Origin: Pigoraptor vietnamica
Lineage: Eukaryota; Opisthokonta; Filasterea
Length of the DNA: 33,655 nucleotides
Assembly (NCBI GenBank): GCA_943704525.1
Contig: CALSCQ010000980.1
Span: 5,001-38,655, forward strand
Reading direction: 5' to 3'
Shown here: piece after piece, positions 15,067-25,706 of the stretch
Position numbering within the stretch: position 1 is the stretch's first letter
Layout of the letters: every line of letters starts with the position of its first letter
Translations under genes and position numbers: made by a program
Notes under the pieces: generated by a model
Databases searched by the model: none
What the model was told of the DNA's origin: nothing
The model's input: the letters and a program-made list of their open reading frames with translations, nothing else

Positions 15067-15480
15067 ATGTCTGGCCGTGGCAAGAAGTCCGCTGAGACCA
15101 AGTCCAAGTCCAAGTCGCGCTCGTCGCGCGCGGGACTCCAGTTCCCCGTCGGCCGCATCCACCGCCTCCTCCGCCGTGGAGCGTACGCCGAGCGCGTCGG
15201 TGCTGGCGCCCCCGTCTACATGGCGGCCGTCCTCGAGTACCTCGCCGCTGAGATCCTCGAGCTCGCCGGCAACGCTGCCCGCGACAACAAGAAGACGCGC
15301 ATCAACCCGCGCCACCTCCAGCTGGCCGTCCGCAACGACGAGGAGCTCAACAAGCTGCTCGCGGGCGTCACGATCGCGCAGGGCGGTGTCCTCCCCAACA
15401 TCCACTCTGTCCTGATCCCCAAGAAGACGGGCGAGAAGGGCAAGGAGGAGAAGGGTTCGAAGGCCGCCTCGTCGGAGTAA
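15067..15480 (+). CDS. Histone H2A
   Basis: Intronless, 137 aa. It has the H2A signature AGLQFPVGR, the acidic patch residues ([10 protein letters not shown] and NDEELNKLL) and the docking segment [15 protein letters not shown]. The N-tail [20 protein letters not shown] is longer and more Ser/Lys-rich than that of animal H2A. The C-tail ends KAASSE, without the SQ(E/D)-hydrophobic motif of H2A.X. The loop 1 and docking residues are those of canonical H2A, not H2A.Z. The ATG lies in CAACCATGTC context. It pairs divergently with H3, and its mRNA ends in a stem-loop 35 bases after the stop. Confidence 0.97.
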   Translation: MSGRGKKSAETKSKSKSRSSRAGLQFPVGRIHRLLRRGAYAERVGAGAPVYMAAVLEYLAAEILELAGNAARDNKKTRINPRHLQLAVRNDEELNKLLAGVTIAQGGVLPNIHSVLIPKKTGEKGKEEKGSKAASSE

Positions 15481-15514
15481 GCGCGAACAAGCGACTCCAA
15501 CCGCAACAACAACT

Positions 15515-15530
15515 GGCTTTTTTAAAAGCC
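15515..15530 (+). terminator. Histone 3' stem-loop of H2A
   Basis: GGCTTTTTTAAAAGCC followed by ACCCCCAC: 6-bp stem GGCTTT/AAAGCC with 4-nt loop TTTA, the classical geometry of SLBP-bound histone stem-loops, including flanking ACCC. Confidence 0.93.
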
Positions 15531-15551
15531 ACCCCCACATTCAAGAGACAA

Positions 15552-15557
15552 TTTATC
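15552..15557 (+). promoter_or_regulatory. Downstream TTTATC element of H2A
   Basis: TTTATC begins 22 bases after the stem, preceded by AAGAGACAA. The continuation ATTACGG resembles the satellite units next to H3 (TTATCATTACC). Confidence 0.55.
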
Positions 15558-15732
15558 ATTACGGTTGCTGTCTATGCATTACTGCTGCTGCAGTGTGTGT
15601 GTGTTTGTCTGTGCGCATGCTATCAACTTGCAGATGCGTGACGGAGCACTCTCGAGACTTGACACCTGCTGTGCATCTGCCTTTCTGTTATTGACTTGGA
15701 ACATAATCGACTCAGAATAAAGCATGTCACGC

Positions 15733-16122
15733 TCATTCTCGACTGCCCGCGTCTGCGTTTAGTGCGGGCAAGAGGATACTCTCAATCACGACGAGCTTCT
15801 CAAGTCGCTCCTGAAACGCTCTACCGCCGTTGGCTGCGTAGCCCTGGGTGAGCAACTCATCCACTCTGAGAGCCACCCGCTTGCACGCGTTCATGATCGC
15901 CTCTTCAAATTCGCCTGGAGGCACGTGCGCCGTTGGAAGATTAACGCCGAAGTAACGCGCTAGATTGTGGCGGCGTCGAGTCGCAGTATGCTGACGCCTG
16001 ACCTCGACGCCACCCGGAGCGCGCAGAGGTGAGTGGGTAGTGTGCGTTGCGCTCGCGCTGTTGTTGCGCTTCGAGGCAGAAGGCTGCTTGCCGTGCGAGG
16101 CCATGGCTACAGGAATGCACAT
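15733..16122 (-). CDS. Unknown small basic protein between the histone pairs
   Basis: The minus-strand frame encodes 129 aa from the ATG at 16122 or 123 aa from the ATG at 16104. No family recognised. The first 60 residues are basic and Ser/Thr-rich (SKRNNS, RRQHTATRRRHN); residues 60-125 look like a compact helical domain (EFEEAIMNACKRVALRVDEL; FQERLEKLVVIESILLP). An upstream exon is possible: 16455-16209 is open in another frame and protein-like (RLPTRAESRFASQASW, then FFNTEAEKEAQQ), and a GTGTGC donor just after it would join in frame to the acceptor CATAG at 16124, preceded by a CTTAAC branch-like motif. In that case the true start lies further upstream. It is divergent from the 16856 gene and placed inside the histone cluster. 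Confidence 0.6.
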   Translation of the reverse strand: MCIPVAMASHGKQPSASKRNNSASATHTTHSPLRAPGGVEVRRQHTATRRRHNLARYFGVNLPTAHVPPGEFEEAIMNACKRVALRVDELLTQGYAANGGRAFQERLEKLVVIESILLPALNADAGSRE

Positions 16123-16855
16123 TCTATGTTAAGCATCGTACAGTTGGTGAGTCCGAATCTGTGTGAGGACTGAAAGTAAATGAGCTGAGCCGGTGCACAC
16201 ATAATCACCTGCTGAGCCTCCTTTTCTGCCTCTGTGTTAAAGAACGACGTGCGGACCCACGAAGCTTGTGAGGCAAACCGAGATTCAGCGCGAGTTGGCA
16301 GCCGAGTTGAACTCTGATGTGACTCGGCGAGCGCCGCCGGCGGGCTGACTCCGGCAATCTGCGGCGATTGTGCGAACGGTGACTGAGAACCCACTCGCTG
16401 GGTGTGTGGCAATAGGAAGACCGTCAATTGGGACCTCAGTGCGTGGGGGTGGGCTGGGACTGAGCTTCAGTCTGACACCGCGTGACAGTGCGTGACACCT
16501 GGCGAAGGTTTGGGAACTCAGTATGGCTGGGAACTCACAATTTCTGTTAATCCTTGAGTATGGGCTGAGTATGGAAACTTCGTCCAATGAAAACGTCGGC
16601 CCCAAACCCTCACTCTTGCTTCCAACGCGCCGGATGCGATTCAGTCACTGCTGTCACCGGCGAAGTGTCACGCACGCAGTACCGATCTCATTCACTCACT
16701 TCCTCGGCACATACACAACCATACGTGCGTGCGTGGGAGGGGGGGGAGAGTGGAACCGATCCGTCCGGTGAGGGGAATGCTATATTAGCTCATCTTTCTC
16801 CAATCCCGAAAACTCTTTGCTAACCGAACCATTTAACCGAGAGACTGAAGTCAAC
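16123..16855. promoter_or_regulatory. Region between two divergent unknown genes
   Basis: About 730 bases. The left half may include a coding exon of the minus gene (16209-16455). The right part has CCAAT at 16585-16589, a G-rich run at 16737-16747 and TATATTA at 16781-16787, 69 bases before the ATG of the plus gene and a fair TATA box. No GGATCAA-type histone element was seen. Confidence 0.45.
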
Positions 16856-17488
16856 ATGATGCCAGTCAAGCGCCCAAGTCACCACAAGCGCGGAATCTAC
16901 TCCTCGGGCCTCACGGGCACGGCCTACGCATACGTTCCAAACAAGGCCAGGAGCGAGCGCGAGAACGTCAAGAAGGTCGTCTCAATGGCGTCGGTCATAC
17001 GTGATCTCATCCGCGAACATGAAAGGCTGCATCCGTGCAAGACGTCGAGCAAGCTGGCGCATCTCCTGCCGGGGCTCGACTGCATCGCCGCGATCGACCC
17101 GAAGGTGGGCAAGAAACACGGCGGACGCAAGCCACGCAACGCTCCAAGCGCTACTGTGGACGACAGCGCGAAGAGCATCTCGACGGACGCATGGGAAGGT
17201 GAGCTTCGCGACCAGTCAACGGCGCTCGAGAACGTCGGTGTCGACGACGCGTGCAGCGGGACGGCGACGACAGATGTCGAAACTTCGCCGTCGGCAACTG
17301 AAGAGAGTTCTCAGACGTCGCAGGCGACGGACGAAGACTGGGCCTTCCTTCAGCTCGAGTCCCTCCACAATGCCACAGCGTTCGACGACCACCTTGCGTC
17401 GCTTGTGCAGCAGTACCCCTTTCAGTGCCTCGAGATCCTCGACTGCGCAGCGCATATCGATGACACGGGCATGCTCGCAGTTCTCTAA
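16856..17488 (+). CDS. Unknown protein with basic N-terminus and acidic middle, inside histone cluster
   Basis: A single exon of 210 aa from the ATG at 16856, 69 bases after a TATATTA box. No family recognised. Residues 1-45 are basic (KRPSHHKRGIY; NKARSERENVKK), followed by a predicted helix (VVSMASVIRDLIREHERL) and a KKHGGRKPRN basic patch near 100. Residues 110-165 are acidic, Ser/Thr-rich and probably disordered, and the last 40 residues (FDDHLASLVQQYPFQCLEIL) look helical. A basic/acidic bipartite layout is common in nuclear proteins, but no role can be assigned. Codon use is like the neighbouring genes. There is no histone stem-loop after the stop. Confidence 0.7.
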   Translation: MMPVKRPSHHKRGIYSSGLTGTAYAYVPNKARSERENVKKVVSMASVIRDLIREHERLHPCKTSSKLAHLLPGLDCIAAIDPKVGKKHGGRKPRNAPSATVDDSAKSISTDAWEGELRDQSTALENVGVDDACSGTATTDVETSPSATEESSQTSQATDEDWAFLQLESLHNATAFDDHLASLVQQYPFQCLEILDCAAHIDDTGMLAVL

Positions 17489-17790
17489 GCTGCGCGTGCA
17501 GACACGTAAATGAATGCCGGCATACACACAGAACGAGCTGCTTTATTAGTGTCAAGTCCGACCGACCACATGCACCAACGAGACAGACTGTGCCGACACA
17601 CACCACGTGAGACAGCTACGCAAGCTCGACACCGCAGAATGTGGCACACCCTCTCGCGACGACACGAGCTGAAACACATACACCAACTCCTCGCCCGAAA
17701 TAGAGGGATGCACACTTAGACAAGCAGTTTGCACACAGGGTTCCACATAATCCCCAAACACGAGCAACACATAGCGCACAAGTGGAGGTT

Positions 17791-17796
17791 GATAAA
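17791..17796 (-). promoter_or_regulatory. Downstream TTTATC element of H2B
   Basis: On the minus strand TTTATC starts 22 bases after the stem, preceded by GAAGGAAGC, the same layout as in the other histone genes. Confidence 0.55.
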
Positions 17797-17817
17797 GCTT
17801 CCTTCAAAGGTGGGGGT

Positions 17818-17834
17818 GGTGTTTAAAAAACACC
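17818..17834 (-). terminator. Histone 3' stem-loop of H2B
   Basis: Minus strand GGTGTTTTTTAAACACC followed by ACCCCCAC, identical in stem and loop to the H3 and H4 versions, 50 bases after the H2B stop. Confidence 0.9.
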
Positions 17835-17884
17835 AGTTGGGTAGGGACAGTGTCCACGTCGCCGTCGCAAGCGCAGGAAGACGC

Positions 17885-18256
17885 TTACTTCGTGCTCGTG
17901 TACTTCGTGACGGCCTTCGTGCCCTCCGACACGGCGTGCTTGGCGAGTTCGCCGGGGAGGAGGAGGCGGATCGCCGTCTGGATCTCCCTCGACGTGATCG
18001 TCGCCTTCTTGTTGTAGTGCGCCAGGCGCGAGGCCTCGCCGGCGATGCGCTCGAAGATGTCCGTGACGAACGAGTTCATGATGACCATGGCCTTGTTCGA
18101 GATGCCAATCTCGGGGTGGACCTGCTTGAGGACCTTGTAGATGTAGACGGCGTACGACTCCTTGCGGCGCTTCGTGCGCTTCTTCTTGTCCTTGGCGTCG
18201 GCGGCGACGGCCTTGCCGGCCTTCTTCTCAGCCTTCTTTCCAGCCTTGGGCGGCAT
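17885..18256 (-). CDS. Histone H2B
   Basis: Intronless, 123 aa, standard length. The histone fold runs from [20 protein letters not shown] through [20 protein letters not shown] and ends with [24 protein letters not shown], the typical H2B C-terminal helix with the conserved ubiquitinated Lys in AVTKYTS. The N-tail is Lys/Ala-rich ([14 protein letters not shown]). It pairs with H2A in the nucleosome. Divergent from H4, with a TATATAAGGG box at 18327-18336. Confidence 0.97.
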   Translation of the reverse strand: MPPKAGKKAEKKAGKAVAADAKDKKKRTKRRKESYAVYIYKVLKQVHPEIGISNKAMVIMNSFVTDIFERIAGEASRLAHYNKKATITSREIQTAIRLLLPGELAKHAVSEGTKAVTKYTSTK

Positions 18257-18326
18257 GTTTGCGTTTCTCCGTAGCGAAGGGGGGTTCTCTAGGGGATGGA
18301 GATGCCGATGGCCGCGCGGTGCGATC

Positions 18327-18336
18327 CCTTATATAC
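18327..18336 (-). promoter_or_regulatory. TATA box of H2B
   Basis: TATATAAGGG on the minus strand, 70 bases upstream of the H2B ATG, nearly identical to that of H3. Confidence 0.8.
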
Positions 18337-18387
18337 TATCGGCGAGGTCGGGGCTGTGAGTATGGCAGTGTATGCGCGTGTGTGTGC

Positions 18388-18441
18388 GGGGTCGGATCAA
18401 AGGGCATTTTGGCGCGAAAAAAAATTTGAATCGCGGATCAA
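18388..18441. promoter_or_regulatory. GGATCAA element pair, including a plant-type octamer
   Basis: GGGGTCGGATCAAA at 18388-18401 repeats the H2A site exactly. CGCGGATCAA at 18432-18441 contains the CGCGGATC octamer. Both point towards H4. Confidence 0.72.
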
Positions 18442-18634
18442 TCGAGTGAAATGACGCCACTGTGCTTTTGTTTCTATGATTAACTACGGAATTGAGGATT
18501 GTAGAAATATCGTCATTGTTGCATCATTATGTGAGGCGCGAAATTTGAAATGCGAAAATTGGGGTGGATCAAACCCAACACACTTTTCGATTAGTATGGG
18601 ACTGTTCACAGCCGATACTCAACCCATACTCAGC

Positions 18635-18655
18635 ACACACACACACACACACACA

Positions 18656-18686
<31 letters not shown>

Positions 18687-18688
18687 CC
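18635..18688. repeat. (CA)n(CT)n tract in the H4 promoter
   Basis: About 11 CA units followed by about 12 CT units, 40 bases upstream of the H4 TATA box. The other strand is a GA repeat, the kind of tract that keeps promoters nucleosome-free in other eukaryotes; function here is inferred. Confidence 0.85.
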
Positions 18689-18728
18689 GCTGTGCATCTG
18701 CGCGCCATCTGCACCGCACTCCCCAGGG

Positions 18729-19116
<388 letters not shown>

Positions 19117-19161
19117 ATGCCCCGCGCACGCAAAGACATTTGCTGCGACAGCAACCATACT

Positions 19162-19178
19162 GGTGTTTTTTAAACACC
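19162..19178 (+). terminator. Histone 3' stem-loop of H4
   Basis: GGTGTTTTTTAAACACC followed by ACCCCCAC, 45 bases after the H4 stop. Confidence 0.9.
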
Positions 19179-19200
19179 ACCCCCACCTGACTAAGGAGTC

Positions 19201-19206
19201 TTTATC
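19201..19206 (+). promoter_or_regulatory. Downstream TTTATC element of H4
   Basis: TTTATC starts 23 bases after the stem, preceded by the purine-rich CTAAGGAGTC. Confidence 0.55.
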
Positions 19207-19439
19207 GAACCTACTTGTTATTGATGCGTGTACATGCGCGTCGAGTCCCTGTGTGCTTGTGTATGTACGGATCATATGTATGTTGTCATTCGCGCACGTC
19301 TCTATCGCAGGTACTTGTGCATCGGCGATCGCCTCGCACATGTGACGAACAGCATCCAATCTTTGAATCTATTGTATGTACAATTGTGCATATAAAAGGC
19401 TTCCTGCAACGCAATACGATACACGAACCACGCGCGCGC

Positions 19440-21182
19440 CTAAGCCTGCTGGTCGACAATTCCCTTGGCCGCCCACGCGAGCAGGAAGAGCAACACGACG
19501 CACACTATCGATGCGAGGGGAGAGTCAATCCACGACTTGTCCACGTCCGCCATTCGCGACGAACGCGTCGCTGTTCCCGCTGGTGCCGGCTTTTCAGGCG
19601 CACTTTCCCGCCGTGTCTGAAGCTCCGCGTTGATCTTTTCCACAAGGTCAGGGAAGAGCTCGCAAAACGTGGCGTCCTGCACGCGCGCCAACATCAGCTC
19701 TGTGGCTCCGACTGCTGCCTCTGGTCCGGCAAAGGGCCAGTAGCACACACCTTTAGGTTGTACTCGAGGCTCCTGCGCGCCAGTTCCCGCTTCTGTCCGT
19801 CTGTTGTCTTCACGCTGCCCAGTGTGTCCGTGTCTTCCAGCTGCACTCGTGTGTTCGAAAATTGTGAGTGAGACTTCGAATGAGAGATGGAAGCGCGTGT
19901 TAGTGAGTAAAGAGGGAAAAAGTGACGCGTGTGTTCAGTCGCAAATCGCACGGAGAGCGAAGAAGGCACGACAGTTGGCACGAAGACGACACATGAGATG
20001 GGATGGAGATTTACAAAAAACAGAGGCGTCGCGCACCATGAATGAGAGGAACCCCGTGAGCAGCGAGGACACGGAGTTCGACGGATTCCAGCTCTCCGGG
20101 TGTAAACTTGACGTCGAGAGGCAAATGCTGCGTGCGGCGAAGTAAGGGAGTAAATTAGAACCTGAGCGTATTGCGGCAGGCGCACTGCACATGGGCGTAA
20201 ACGGATTCGCACGCACTCACACTCAAAAGAAGATTTTCGCATCACAAACTGCATGAAGTTCTCGCACACACACGAACGCACCTTCTGTTCGTTTCAAAGC
20301 GACCGTTGGGAGTGAGAATGTAGAACTTTGGCGCCTTAAACGGATACTCTGGCGGGAACAAGAGCTTCCCGTGGTAATAGCCGCCTGCGCCACAAAGAAA
20401 GATGAGCTCCGAGTGAAAGCACGTGGACAACACCGAGCCCATGCACCCATGCGTGTGAGTTGATGCACCCATGCGTGTGAGTTGCGCGTGCAGTGCAAGC
20501 ACGTTGGCTGTGTGCGCATGCATGTTGGTCGACGCAATAACAGTAAAAAAACACCAAGCCCATGCACCCGTGCGTGCGAGTTGCGTGTGCAATGCATGCA
20601 CGTTGTGACTGTGTGCGCATGCATGTTGGTCGAGGCACTAACGATAGTAACACCAAGCCCATGCACCCGTGCGTGTGAGTTGCGTGTGCAATGCATGCAC
20701 GTTGTGACTGTGTGCGCATGCATGTTGGTCGAGGCACTAACGATAGTAACACCAAGCACATGCACCCGTGCGTGCGAGTTGCGCGTGCAATGCATGCACG
20801 TGACTATGTGCGTGTTGGTCGCGCACTAACGACGGTAACACTGAGCTAAACTCTCACAACACTCGTGCTCACCAAAATACGGGGTGTTCTCCGGGCCGCT
20901 CATGACATAGTGCCTGCACGTGCAGAAGGGACGCGCCGTCAATATCCAACACACCAAAAACAACCCGAAACAACCGAAAATCCGCACTCGAACTCACGAA
21001 GTCCAGCCAATGCATTGAGTCAATAGAAGCGAAACGCACGAAAGGGGCCGCACACAACTGTCACCGCACCATTCGAGCATGTTCGAAGGCAGCGGCACAG
21101 CTTGTATGTAGGGAATGGGGTTCTTCATCAGCTTCATGTAGTCACGCTTGAGCCGCTGGTGAGATTCCTTCGGCGCCGCCAT
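19440..21182 (-). CDS. Tail-anchored ubiquitin-conjugating enzyme E2, UBC6/UBE2J type
   Basis: Six inferred exons (21182-21070, 20913-20873, 20384-20282, 20127-20037, 19840-19751, 19676-19440) give 224 aa. UBC6-type E2s sit in the ER membrane facing the cytosol and pass ubiquitin to misfolded proteins in ER-associated degradation. The UBC fold reads LEWHYVMSGPENTPYFGG, PPEYPFKAPKFYILTPNGRF and ICLS with Cys88 as the catalytic cysteine, then HPESWNPSNSVSSLLTGFLS. The family's FM-x5-TLGS spacing is met only if exon 4 ends after ATG (20037), which fixes that donor. LKDATFCELFPDLVEKI matches the E2 J2 branch. A hydrophobic segment near residues 200-217 (SIVCVVLLFLLAWAA) seven to eight residues from the C-terminus is the tail anchor. 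The linker between UBC domain and anchor is short. Intron 2 holds a 99-bp minisatellite. Confidence 0.92.
20430..20840. repeat. 99-bp minisatellite in the E2 gene intron 2
   Basis: CACCAAGC-CATGCACCC recurs at 20552, 20651 and 20750 (spacing exactly 99 and 99), with a divergent copy starting at 20430 that has an internal 23-base duplication (ATGCACCCATGCGTGTGAGT) and a partial copy ending near 20840. Because 99 is a multiple of three, the array gives long spurious repetitive frames on both strands. Confidence 0.93.
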
Positions 21183-21987
21183 CTTTTTTTCCTCCTCGTC
21201 CCTTTGGGCGAGACCGCGAGTTGAAGTGTGCGCAGAAGTCGCTCCAATCACACGACAACCACCGCAAATTCTTAGTCCGGCGCACCGGCCAATATTGGAC
21301 GCACGATGAAAGACGCTGCAACGACCACGACGCCTCAGGCTCGCGCTGCGAGATAAATGGCTGACAGCGCTGTCGCGCACGCAAGCGCAAAGCCCTGTGC
21401 GTGTTCGAAATCTATCGCAACACTTTCTCTTGTGAGACAAAAGGACGCCACAGACACAAGCACGACGTCTTGCCCTGCAGAAGAAGTGTCAGTGTGTATG
21501 TGTCGATAACAAGAACGCTGGTGAGAAAGGGAAAAGAGGTGACTCAGCACGCGCCAGCGCTTTGTCCAGGTGCGCTGCCGTACTCCCCTCGAGAAAATTA
21601 AATTGAAGATCTGCCAACTTCGTGCAATTTTTTCTTGTCCATTCCCAATTTGAGGCGACAACGCGTCATCAAAGCGTCACTACGCAATGCGCTGTGATTG
21701 GTCCGTTGGCTGCGGCTGTCCGCTGGTCACGCACCATGGTGCAGCGCACGCTGAGCAAATCGTTGCGGTCGCACACCCGTGTTGCGGTCGCCGTCGTTGC
21801 TGACGTAGGGCATAAGGGACGGAGGACATGCGCACTTTGCGCTGCGAGCTGGAAGAGGGTACATCTCTTCCTCTGAGCTTCGTCGAATATCGTGCCTACG
21901 CAATATTGTCCACCGTTGGCGTAGCGCAGACAAAGTAGAAGTCCATTTCGACCGTTTGAATTTGCGCACTGCGGCGAGATATTGAAG
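21183..21987. promoter_or_regulatory. Divergent intergenic region between the E2 and GH89 genes
   Basis: About 800 bases holding both promoters. CCAATATTGG at 21290-21299 is a palindrome with a CCAAT box on each strand, and GATTGGTCCGTTGG near 21697 has a CCAAT box in reverse. No TATA box was recognised and no coding frame is convincing. Confidence 0.45.
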
Positions 21988-24900
21988 ATGGCTGTCACAC
22001 GTGGGTGTTGGTCCGTCGCAGTGTGCTTACGTGCCGCACTCAGAATCTTGCAGTCGTTGAGGTGCTCTCTTATCTCAAAGTCATTCTTTGTCCACCACAG
22101 GCATCGTCCTTGCCATCGTGCTCTTCGCGGGCGTTGCTTGCTCCGCTGCCGTGCCGAACGTCCACGACGCGCCCACGGATGCGGCTGCCGGGCTGCTTCA
22201 GCGGCTCATTCCGAAGCACGCGCACAACTTTGACCTCGAGATCATCCCTGGGGAGGGTGACAAGTGAGTTTGGCGTTGTCGCCGGAGGACTTTGCGTGTG
22301 TGTGTGCGCGTGTGTGTGTGTGTATGTGTGTGTGTGTTTGTGTGTGCGTGTGGGTGTGTGTGGGTGTGTGCGTGCGTGTGTGTGTGTGTGTGCGTGCGTG
22401 TGCGTGTGCGTGTGTGTGTTTGTGTGTATGTGTGGGTGTGTTCACTTGTGTGTGTGCCGGCATGCAGACACGTGTCTAAATTGTTTGCACGCAGGATGGT
22501 GTATGAAATTGAGGGTGGCGAGGGCGGTCGCATCGTCCTCCGCGGTTCGAACAGCGTTGCGCTTGCGTCGGCACTCAACTGGTACCTCAAGGTACGTTTG
22601 ACAGCGCCTTCTAGGTGTCGCTATTTCTCAAACCACCTTGACTTGCTCTCTGTGTGTGTCTGTCTCTCTACGGTGACCTTGGTGCAGCGCTGTGTTTTTA
22701 ACGTGCGAGCATCTTGTGCGTGCAGTACATGTGCAACGCGCACGTGTCGTGGGCTGGCGACCAGCTCGAGCTCCCCGCCGTTCTTCCTGTGCCCGCCGAG
22801 AAGACCCGCACGGTCAGCACGGCCCAGTGGAGCTACTACATGGTGCGTTTCATTGCGTGTGCGCGTGTGTGCGTGTGCGTGTATGTTTGTGTGTGTAAGC
22901 GTGTGTTGCGCGTATGCGTGTGTTCGCATAATGGTATGTGTGATACGTTATACCTATGTGTGACGCTTGTGGACCTTTCGCAGAACGTGTGCACCGTGAG
23001 CTACTCTGCGGTGTGGTGGGACTGGGCGCGGTGGGAGCGCGAGATTGACTGGATGGCACTCAACGGGATCAACCTCCCGCTCGCCTTCACCGGGCAAGAG
23101 TACGTTTGGCGCGAGCTCTTCCGTGAGTACAATCTCACCGACAGCGAAATGTCCGAGTTCTTCTCCGGCCCGGCCTTCTTCGCGTGGCAGCGCATGGGCA
23201 ACATGCGCGGGTGAGTGCGCAGTTGCTGCGCCTGTTGTTTTCGCTGCGCCTGATGTTTTAGTCACAGTTGCCGTTTATTTGGCCGTGCCGCCTGTTGTTT
23301 TAGCTGCGCCTGTTGGTTTAGCTGCGCCTGTTGTTTTAGCTGCGCCTGTTGGTTTAGTTACTGTTGCCGTTTATTGTTGCATTGGCCGTGCCGCCTGTTG
23401 GTATGGGTACTGCGCGGCTTGTCTTCCTAGTGCGCTGTGCCTAAGGATCGGCGCTGACATCGCATGTGTGCGCGCAGGTGGGGCGGCCCTCTCTCGAACG
23501 CGTTCATCGACGCGCAGATGGTCCTCCAGACGAAGATTCTCGCGCGCATGCGCCAGTATGGCATGACGCCCGTCCTTCCCGCCTTCGCCGGTCACGTGCC
23601 GCAGGCATTCACGAAGATCTTCCCCAACGCAACCATCACGCGTTCGGCACGCTGGGGTGCGTTGCGACCCGCCTCCTCGTCGCAGCGTGCTGTCTCGCTG
23701 TCGTGTTGAAGCCGTCGCCCACACTCGCCGTTGTCCCGCTTGTTTGTTCTCTTCTCTGTCCGTCCTCTTCGTAGTGTCGATAGAGGAATCAACCCCTATG
23801 GTTGCCTACTGATGTCGCTCGCGCTCTCACCGCGCTGCCTTGCGAGCCCCGCCATTCTCTCACACTTCATGCCCTTCTCGGTCGACCAGGCAACTTTCCC
23901 GATGACCTCTGCTGCGTGTACTTTTTGGACCCCTCCGACAAGCTCTTCCTTGAGCTCGGCAGCCGCTTCATCGCCCTCCAGACGAAGATTTTTGGCACGG
24001 GTGCGTTGGATCACTTATACCCGCTGTGTCGCCAACGCTTCCTTTGCCTGTCTCGGGAATTAAGGCGCCACACTCGCTCCAATTGTTTCGCCCTTGCTGT
24101 TCCTTCCTCCTTTCGCCCGATATGTACTCTCCACAAGTGTTGCTCCCACTCAAGATACGTTCTCCTCCCCCCCCCCCCGCAGACCACTACTACAACTGCG
24201 ACCAGTTCAACGAGATGACGCCCTCGAGCAGCGACCCTGCGTACCTCACCGAGGCGAGCAAGGCCGTGTACCAGAGCATGACGACGGCCGACCCCGACGC
24301 CGTGTGGATCATGCAGGGGTGGCTCTTCTTCAACGACGCGTGAGTAGTATGCGCACGCACGCGCACTCACACACACATACTCAGTCACACTCAGCACACA
24401 CGCAGCCCGTGTCTGCTTGTGAGAGAACGTTCTCTCGTGCTTCACACATTCTGCCGGTGCCTGTCTTCCTTACACTAATTTTCCTCCCCCAACACACACA
24501 CACGCACACACGCACACACTCGCAGTGCTTTCTGGCACCTTCCGCAGATCAAGGGCCTCTTGGACGGCGTCCCCAACAGCGGCATGATCATTCTCGATCT
24601 CTTCAGCGACGTCGAGCCCGTGTGGCAGCGCACGCAGTCGTACTTTGGCAAGCCGTACATATGGTGCATGCTGCACAACTTTGGCGGAAACCTCGGCATG
24701 TACGGCGTCGTCCCTGCGCTCAACACGGAGCCCTACAAGGCGCTCGCTGCGGAGAACTCGACGATGGTCGGCATCGGCCTCACGATGGAGGGCATTGACC
24801 AGAACTACTTTGTGTACGAGTTCATGGCAGAGACAATGTGGCGCGCGCCGACGGACATTGAAAAGTGGATGGCCGCTTTTGTGCGCCGCCGCTACGGATT

Positions 24901-25637
24901 CGAGTGAGTGTGCACGCACACACGCAACCCAACTGTCTCGGTTTGATGCCCCTCACGCACGTCCCGCTTTGATGCACTTACGCGCGTGTAAACCGACACA
25001 TGATCCAATGGCATGAAACTCACCGCGTTGCTCGTTCCAATGCAGCGACGGCTCCCTCTCCCGGCCGTGGGTCGGCATGCTGTCGACGGTCTTCAACTGC
25101 ACGACGGGGCAGTACGGCGTGACAAAGTCCATCGCGAACCTGCGTCCGGACTTCGGCCTCGTGCGCGATGGGTTCATGCCCACCCGCCTCCACTACGACC
25201 CCGCCGTCCTCGACTGCGCCTGGCGCGATTTTGCCCGTGCCGCCATGCGCGCGAGTGCGGAGCACCGCCTCTCGGCCCAGGTTCGTACTGTGTGTCGTGT
25301 GTGCGGTTTTGGCTCAAGAGTTCTGTTAATTTGGGTGCGGTACTCGCTCTGTGCAGTCGTTCTGTCCATCGGTCAATTGCTCATCGCCTTTTCCGCCTTT
25401 TGTATCGCAGGCATACGTCACTCTCGGCCACGATGTCGTCGATGTGACGCGCCAGGCGCTGAGCAACATGTTCCTCGCCGTGTACTCCGAGTTTTCCGAG
25501 GCGTCGGAGAAGGCGAACCTCACAGCGGTGACTGCGACGGGCGCCCGCTTGCTGGAGCTCATCAAGGACATGGACCTGTGGGTTTTGCGATGCGTGTGCG
25601 CGCTGTGTGTGTGTATGTTTGCGTGTGTGTGTGTGTT

Positions 25638-25706
<69 letters not shown>

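Larger units (their letters stand above)
15481..15732. other. H2A 3' region up to the convergent unknown gene
   Basis: It contains the H2A stem-loop and downstream element, then TG-rich sequence and an AATAAA at 15716-15721 on the plus strand, 236 bases after the stop. The AATAAA could give a second, polyadenylated H2A mRNA form or be chance; it lies just before the end of the convergent gene at 15733. Confidence 0.45.
17489..17884. other. Spacer between unknown gene and convergent H2B
   Basis: About 400 bases with no coding frame of interest. The right end contains the H2B stem-loop and downstream element on the minus strand. No AATAAA was noticed for the plus-strand gene. Confidence 0.4.
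19117..19439. other. H4 3' region and spacer to the convergent E2 gene
   Basis: After the stem-loop and TTTATC element there is about 230 bases of non-coding sequence without recognisable features. Confidence 0.4.

Noticed and set aside
15433-15480. H2A.X-type C-terminal SQ motif
   Set aside because: The tail ends AASSE; no SQ(E/D)-hydrophobic sequence is present.
20482-20829. Repetitive peptide gene in the E2 intron
   Set aside because: The frame exists only because the 99-bp repeat is a multiple of three; it lies inside a well-supported intron.
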